Assembly (NCBI GenBank): GCA_003697085.1
Contig: RFFU01000106.1
Location: forward strand, 1 to 46,042
DNA from: Candidatus Hydrogenedentota bacterium
GTDB lineage: Bacteria > UBA8481 > J006
DNA length: 46,042 bases
Direction of reading: 5' to 3'
Each line of letters starts with the position of its first letter. Position 1 is the first letter of the stretch. The notes under the pieces were generated by a model. That model had not been told where the DNA came from. It saw nothing but the letters and a program-made list of their open reading frames with translations, and did no database searches. Positions 42,138 through 46,042 of the stretch are shown here, piece by piece. The translations under genes and the position numbers were made by a program.

Positions 42138-42266
42138 AACTTCTCCTCCCTCCATGTCCTTTCGGCGGCACGTCCCTCTCCCTTGAACGCCCGCGAACCC
42201 TCCTTGGTCCGATCAGTTCGCTCCGGAACGCCGTCACAATCCTATTGTCACTACTCCCATTAACGC

Positions 42267-42294
42267 TTATCGGAGAAAATACCAAAAAACTTGA
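42267..42294 (-). promoter_or_regulatory. Sigma28 (FliA)-type promoter of fliD
   Basis: Minus strand: TCAAGTTT (42287-42294), 12 bases, TCCGATAA (42267-42274); each half differs by one base from the consensus TAAAGTTT and GCCGATAA. Leader about 120 bases. The rest of the 457-base gap 42138-42594 has no gene. Confidence 0.65.
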
Positions 42295-42565
42295 GGAGAG
42301 TTTGTGTAAGTTTGCATACTTTTATGTGTCACAACTCCCCTTTTTTCAGAAGCGCAAGCTGACCGTCGCTCGCGCTCAGACTAAAGCCGGCAATAAAAAC
42401 ACGAAAAAAGGTTGTGAAACGTTCCGAAGTCCCTCTTCCCTCTTTGCCAGGTCCCTTTTCCCCTCCTTGGGAAGTTCCATGATCTTTCAGCGGGTTTCTT
42501 CTTCGCACGGTCTCCCTAATCCTACCAATAGCGCTAAATCATCGCCCGGAGTCACAACGCCTGAA

Positions 42566-42596
42566 ATTGACAAAATGTAAGAATGACACCTTTTTT
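42566..42596. repeat. Short intergenic repeat, copy B
   Basis: ATTGACAAAATGTAAGAATG then ACACCTTTTTT. It matches copy A (37051-37080) at 27 of 30 positions and ends on the stop codon of the Crp-type gene; here the left arm is changed so the inverted repeat is weaker. Confidence 0.75.
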
Positions 42597-43278
42597 ATTG
42601 GGTCCAGGATTTGAGGCCCTCGAGATCAAAGATTTCCATCATACCACGGCTGCACTTTAGGATTCCGTCGTTTTGAAACTGGGCGATGAATTTCGAGGCG
42701 TACTCGCGGCTTGTTCCGACAAGATCAGCCAGTTCCGCGTGAGTGATCTTGAGTTGGATGATCGTTTTCCCGTTCTTTTCCGACCGGACACCAAACCGGT
42801 CCGCCAAATACGCGATCGCCGCGGCCACCCGCGCGGGGACTCCCTGAAAAATGATTTCCTCAACGTGTTCATCCAGCCGCCGAAGCCGGCGCACCACCAG
42901 CCTCAAGAGCGGCAGAATCGCCTCCCGCTCCGAAAGAATCTCGCGCGTGAAATCTTCCCGCGATATGAAATCGCTCTCGACCGCGGTCACAGTTTCGGCC
43001 GTCATCGATCGCGGTTCCTCGTCGATAAGAGCCATCTCGCCGATCACGTCGCCTTCGGAGATGATATCGAAGATCTTCCGATCCCCGTAGGCGGAAAAGG
43101 AGTAGAGCATCACGCGGCCCTTGCGGATAATGTAGACGCCGTCTCCCGGGGTTCCCTCGCGAAAGATGATCTCTCCCGGACCGAATTTCCGTTCTATGCG
43201 CGCTTTATTTAAGCGATCTCGCAGTTTTTTCGGAAGTTCGGAAAAGATCCCAAGACTCTCTTTCTCGCTCCCACTCAT
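42595..43278 (-). CDS. Crp/Fnr family transcriptional regulator
   Basis: 227 residues. N-terminal cNMP-type beta-roll (FGPGEIIFREGTPGDGVYII, then GDVIGEMALIDEEPRSMTAE), dimer helix (about 120-145) and a C-terminal winged helix-turn-helix: QLKITHAELADLVGTSREYA then KFIAQFQNDGIL. The N-terminus has no Cys cluster, so it is not an FNR-type oxygen sensor; the phosphate-binding segment (GEMALIDEEPRSMTAE) keeps Glu and Arg, so cAMP or c-di-GMP binding is possible. The promoter places the transcript start at the ATG, so the message is probably leaderless. It is close to the fliD gene and may control motility. Confidence 0.94.
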   Translation of the reverse strand: MSGSEKESLGIFSELPKKLRDRLNKARIERKFGPGEIIFREGTPGDGVYIIRKGRVMLYSFSAYGDRKIFDIISEGDVIGEMALIDEEPRSMTAETVTAVESDFISREDFTREILSEREAILPLLRLVVRRLRRLDEHVEEIIFQGVPARVAAAIAYLADRFGVRSEKNGKTIIQLKITHAELADLVGTSREYASKFIAQFQNDGILKCSRGMMEIFDLEGLKSWTQ

Positions 43279-43284
43279 ATCTCG

Positions 43285-43312
43285 ATTATAGATTTGAATA
43301 GCAAAACGTCAA
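43285..43312 (-). promoter_or_regulatory. Leaderless promoter of the Crp/Fnr-type gene
   Basis: TTGACG (43307-43312), 16-base spacer, perfect TATAAT (43285-43290). Six bases separate the hexamer from the ATG at 43278, and there is no Shine-Dalgarno. Confidence 0.7.
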
Positions 43313-43378
43313 AGAGGAAAAAAGTCATATTCTTCCCAACTGTACCTTCCCGTCCTGATGAAATAAAATTCTGGAGCC

Positions 43379-45118
43379 ATGAAACGTTTTCTCCTGATTT
43401 CGACATTTCTTCTCGGAATACTGATCCTTCTTCTCGGCATCCACGCGATCTGGACCGATACCCGGCGTCTAGAGCGGGCCAACCCGGCCGTCCGTACCCC
43501 GGCCGAACTCGTTCCTCCCAGCGCGGACTTTTACGTCGAAATTTCATCGCTAAAGGATTGGAAATTTCTCGCTGAAACCTTCGAGGCCGCACTCGATTCC
43601 TCTCTTCCTTTTCCCTCGCCGGCCTTCCTTTCGCCGCACTTCACGGCCGCCGCCCTCGTCTCCCCTCGGAAATATGGAATCGCCCCGGATCGCCCGGTCG
43701 GTTTCATATCGACCTGGGGGCCGGAAAGGGGCGATCTCCACGTCTCCTGCCTTCCGCTCAAAGACCCCCTTCGCTTCCTCCAAACGCTCGGTTTCCCCCC
43801 GGATGCACTCTCTGTCGCCCGACGTACCTGCCTTCCCTATGCGTCCGATTCTTTTACCATCGCCGGCGACTATCTCCTTGTGGCACGAAACGATCGCATC
43901 CTTCGGGATCTTCTCGCACTTGAAACGAAGGGGGTCTCTTTCTCCGAGCAAACTCCTGCCGTCGTCCGCTTCATTATCCTGCCCCCTTTTCTCCGTACCG
44001 GACGCGCTCTCCTTCGTTCTCTCGAGAATGAGTTCGATCAACCTTATCCCCGCCTCGGACTTCGCGTCCTTGAAACGTTATTCGGAGAATTCGAACGGGT
44101 GGAGCTCGTGCTGGAACAATCTTACGACTCATCCCTCCACGCGCGCGTCACCTTCGCTCTGAAATCCTCGTCTCCGCTCTCCGACCTCTTCCTTCCTCGA
44201 GATACCTTTCCCCTCCTTCGCCTCGTTCCGCCCGCCCCCCTCGTCGGAACACTCTCCTTCTCCCCGGAAAACCTTTCCCGCGCACGTGAGACTCTTCTCG
44301 AAACAACTTTTGCTGGAAGCGGAATCGAGACGGCTCTGGTCACACTCGGCCGGATTCAATCCTCGATCCTTTCCGGACACGTGGCTCTCGCTCTCTCCCC
44401 CTCGCCTGCCAATCTCTCCGCCCCTCGCCGCACCGTCTCTCTCTCCGTGCTGAGAACAACCGACGAGCCGGAAAGACTCCTGGAAAAGATTGCGGAAATT
44501 GATTCTCTTCAGAAAAAATCCTGGACTCTCTTGGGCTTTCGTAATTTTTTCTTCACTCCGCGCATCTCTTCCTCGCCCCTTCCTTCGACGAAATACCGTG
44601 GTATTCCGGTAACCGGACGCCGCATCACGATCGAGATGAAAGAGATGCTGGATCAGTTGGGCGACTCCCCTCTCCTGAACCGTTTCGTCCCCCCCGTTCC
44701 CACGACGACCTATCGTTACACCTCCATCGTCCCTGGCAAACGGCTCGGACTCCCCTCCGAAAAAAATCCTTTTCGAAACCGAGCCTTTCTTGTCAACGGT
44801 ACCGGAAAGGACGCTTCTTCCTTGATGGATGAAATTGACCTTCTTTTGGACGGGCGATTCTCCGCCGCGGACGATACCTCTTATCGCCGTCTTCTCTCCT
44901 CCCTCACCGAACCCGTCGCTGGCATCCTCCTCTTTGATCCACCGCGCCTTCGAAAACCCAATTCCCCGACCTCGGCCCCCGGGCTCGCTTTTCTCACAGA
45001 AAAGAACAGGGTTTTGTGCGTGGAGTTCCTTCTTCCATTTCCTTCTCTTCGCGTCGCTCTGCCTGCTCTTTCCCAAAAACATCTTCCCTATCGGAAACCG
45101 TCTCTGCCCGAACCGTGA
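43379..45118 (+). CDS. Membrane-anchored protein of unknown function, first gene of an ABC-transporter operon
   Basis: 579 residues, ATG with TGGAG upstream. One N-terminal membrane helix (FLLISTFLLGILILLLGIHA, about 4-23), then a large, probably periplasmic part rich in Leu, Ser, Pro and Arg. Recurrent segments of the form strand-GDYLLVARNDRILRDLL and VPPSADFYVEISSLKDWKFL recall DUF3352-like proteins, but I am not sure. Its stop overlaps the next start (GTGA), and the following genes encode a small protein and an ABC ATPase, so it may be an accessory of that transporter. Confidence 0.7.
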   Translation: MKRFLLISTFLLGILILLLGIHAIWTDTRRLERANPAVRTPAELVPPSADFYVEISSLKDWKFLAETFEAALDSSLPFPSPAFLSPHFTAAALVSPRKYGIAPDRPVGFISTWGPERGDLHVSCLPLKDPLRFLQTLGFPPDALSVARRTCLPYASDSFTIAGDYLLVARNDRILRDLLALETKGVSFSEQTPAVVRFIILPPFLRTGRALLRSLENEFDQPYPRLGLRVLETLFGEFERVELVLEQSYDSSLHARVTFALKSSSPLSDLFLPRDTFPLLRLVPPAPLVGTLSFSPENLSRARETLLETTFAGSGIETALVTLGRIQSSILSGHVALALSPSPANLSAPRRTVSLSVLRTTDEPERLLEKIAEIDSLQKKSWTLLGFRNFFFTPRISSSPLPSTKYRGIPVTGRRITIEMKEMLDQLGDSPLLNRFVPPVPTTTYRYTSIVPGKRLGLPSEKNPFRNRAFLVNGTGKDASSLMDEIDLLLDGRFSAADDTSYRRLLSSLTEPVAGILLFDPPRLRKPNSPTSAPGLAFLTEKNRVLCVEFLLPFPSLRVALPALSQKHLPYRKPSLPEP

Positions 45119-45297
45119 ATGTCTTCTCGATCCCTCCCCCCCATACCATGCATGCTGGAGAAGATCGTTCCCTCGTGGTTGTCGTCCCTCCACGTAAACC
45201 GTTTCTTTTTTCCGACACGGCCGCGCGTAAGAAGGGCGACCCGGTGACGCGAAATTCGTCCCATCTGATCTCTTCTGCCAACGGTTTCCGGCGATGA
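45115..45297 (+). CDS. Small protein linking the membrane protein and the ABC ATPase
   Basis: 60 residues from a GTG at 45115. It overlaps the upstream stop by GTGA and the downstream start by ATGA, which argues that it is translated. Sequence is basic and polar (VVVVPPRKPFLFSDTAARKK), without a membrane segment. I recognise no family. Confidence 0.45.
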   Translation: MNVFSIPPPHTMHAGEDRSLVVVVPPRKPFLFSDTAARKKGDPVTRNSSHLISSANGFRR

Positions 45298-45971
45298 AAG
45301 TACCTATCGAAGCCAGGGAGTTGACGATGGAACTCGGCTCCTTTCGCCTTGGTCCTCTCTCCCTTCGCCTCCCTTCCACCAGTCTCATCGCCGTTACCGG
45401 TCCTTCTGGAGCGGGAAAGAGCACGCTTCTCCTATGTCTTGCCGGCGCGTTCCCACCGACACGCGGTCAAATCCTCTTTCGGAAAATCAATCTCGCCTCG
45501 CAAGATGATCAAACCATCGCCCGACTCCGCCGGGAGACCGTCGGATTGCTTCCTCAAGAAACCGCCGTTCTTCAAGAAGAATCTCTTTTCGAGAACCTGC
45601 TTCCCTTCGGAAGGAAACCCGCATCGGCGGACGCCGCTCTGCTCCGCCGTTGGCTGGACGCCTTCCGTCTTCCCACCGATCTCCACCGAAAGGCCGGAAC
45701 GCTTTCAGGCGGGGAACAACGCCGCCTCGATCTCGTTCGCGTCTTCCTCAGCGATGCCCCCGTCCTCATTCTCGATGAACCCTTCGCTATGCTCGACGAG
45801 AGCAACGCAGGCCTTGTCCGCGAACGGATCCTCGAACAATCCCGACGCCGGTGCGTCATTTGTTCTCTTCACGACGATCCCCTCCTGCCGCACGCTTCGA
45901 TGACGATCACCCTCGCCGCCGGAAAAGCCGCAATCCGCGCGGTGGAAACTCCGCCCCCGCTCCGACGATGA
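45294..45971 (+). CDS. ABC transporter ATP-binding protein (LolD/MacB-like)
   Basis: 225 residues. Walker A GPSGAGKS (36-43), Q-loop GLLPQETAVLQEESLFENLL, signature LSGGEQRRLDLVRVFL, Walker B VLILDEPFAMLDES and a switch His in ICSLHDDPLLPHA. Closest in feel to LolD/MacB/FtsE-type ATPases that work with a four-helix FtsX-like permease. Coupled by ATGA overlaps to the genes on both sides; the downstream gene starting at 45968 is probably the permease. Confidence 0.94.
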   Translation: MKVPIEARELTMELGSFRLGPLSLRLPSTSLIAVTGPSGAGKSTLLLCLAGAFPPTRGQILFRKINLASQDDQTIARLRRETVGLLPQETAVLQEESLFENLLPFGRKPASADAALLRRWLDAFRLPTDLHRKAGTLSGGEQRRLDLVRVFLSDAPVLILDEPFAMLDESNAGLVRERILEQSRRRCVICSLHDDPLLPHASMTITLAAGKAAIRAVETPPPLRR

Positions 45972-46042
45972 CACGCACTTCTTCGTCCCGCTTCGCTTCT
46001 CTTCTCGGTCGAAGTCCTGTCGAACGACTCGTTGTCTCTTCG
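45968..46042 (+). CDS. Start of next operon gene (probable ABC permease), cut by window end
   Basis: 25 codons only: MTRTSSSRFASLLGRSPVER and onward. The ATG overlaps the ATPase stop (ATGA). The permease call is inferred from position, not from sequence. Confidence 0.55.
   Translation, partial: MTRTSSSRFASLLGRSPVERLVVSS

Overview
The window reads as chromosomal DNA from an uncultivated, flagellated, Gram-negative-like bacterium of fairly high GC. Supporting this are rplM-rpsI, uvrB, queD, flagellin and fliD, an AGRMPALPG-type dispersed repeat, and a second intergenic repeat whose spurious translation is His/Arg/Glu-rich (RHREHRE). I cannot name the phylum from the sequence. There is no phage, IS element, CRISPR array, rRNA or tRNA. 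Coding is dense, with many ATGA/GTGA start-stop overlaps.

Layout. (1) 1-8.8 kb: a nucleobase-catabolism block. A minus-strand run carries a nitrilase-family carbamoyl-amidase, an NCS1 permease with an extra ~100-residue domain, an AGXT2-like class III aminotransferase, RidA, a lone cyclic-nucleotide-binding domain and a STAS/zinc-ribbon/coiled-coil protein cut by the window edge. A divergent AzgA-type purine permease sits between two inverted copies of a GC-rich repeat. (2) 9.3-11.5 kb: a three-gene carbamoyltransferase module (SxtJ-like, NodU/SxtI-like, DUF5989/SxtK-like). (3) 11.7-13.6 kb: pduS-pduT, the electron-transfer pair of bacterial microcompartments, without any other compartment gene in view. 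(4) 13.8-18.3 kb: rplM-rpsI, a TPR protein, and an NfeD protease/stomatin pair. (5) 18.4-22.5 kb: a P-loop-like protein lacking the Walker lysine, a DegT sugar aminotransferase, an AT-richer DUF4910-type M28-like peptidase and a LysM protein. (6) 22.5-35.1 kb: a long minus-strand series: MurC-like ligase, DUF547 protein, cyclase-family hydrolase, SpoIIE/PP2C phosphatase, zinc-finger helical-repeat protein, surface-carbohydrate enzyme, uvrB and a B12-radical SAM enzyme of the RiPP-maturation type. (7) 35.2-46 kb: queD-rnd, a globin-coupled histidine kinase, flagellin, fliD, a Crp/Fnr regulator, and an operon of a membrane-anchored protein, a small protein, an ABC ATPase and a truncated next gene.

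How they fit. Region 1 can import pyrimidines or hydantoins, hydrolyse N-carbamoyl-beta-alanine-like intermediates and transaminate the product, with RidA removing reactive enamines; the ring-opening enzymes are not in the window. PduS-PduT would move electrons across a microcompartment shell whose enzymes must be encoded elsewhere. Several first-in-operon genes (crp-like, nfeD, queD, possibly rplM) have a -10 hexamer almost touching the start codon and no Shine-Dalgarno, which suggests leaderless transcripts. All functional calls rest on reading motifs; no database search was run.
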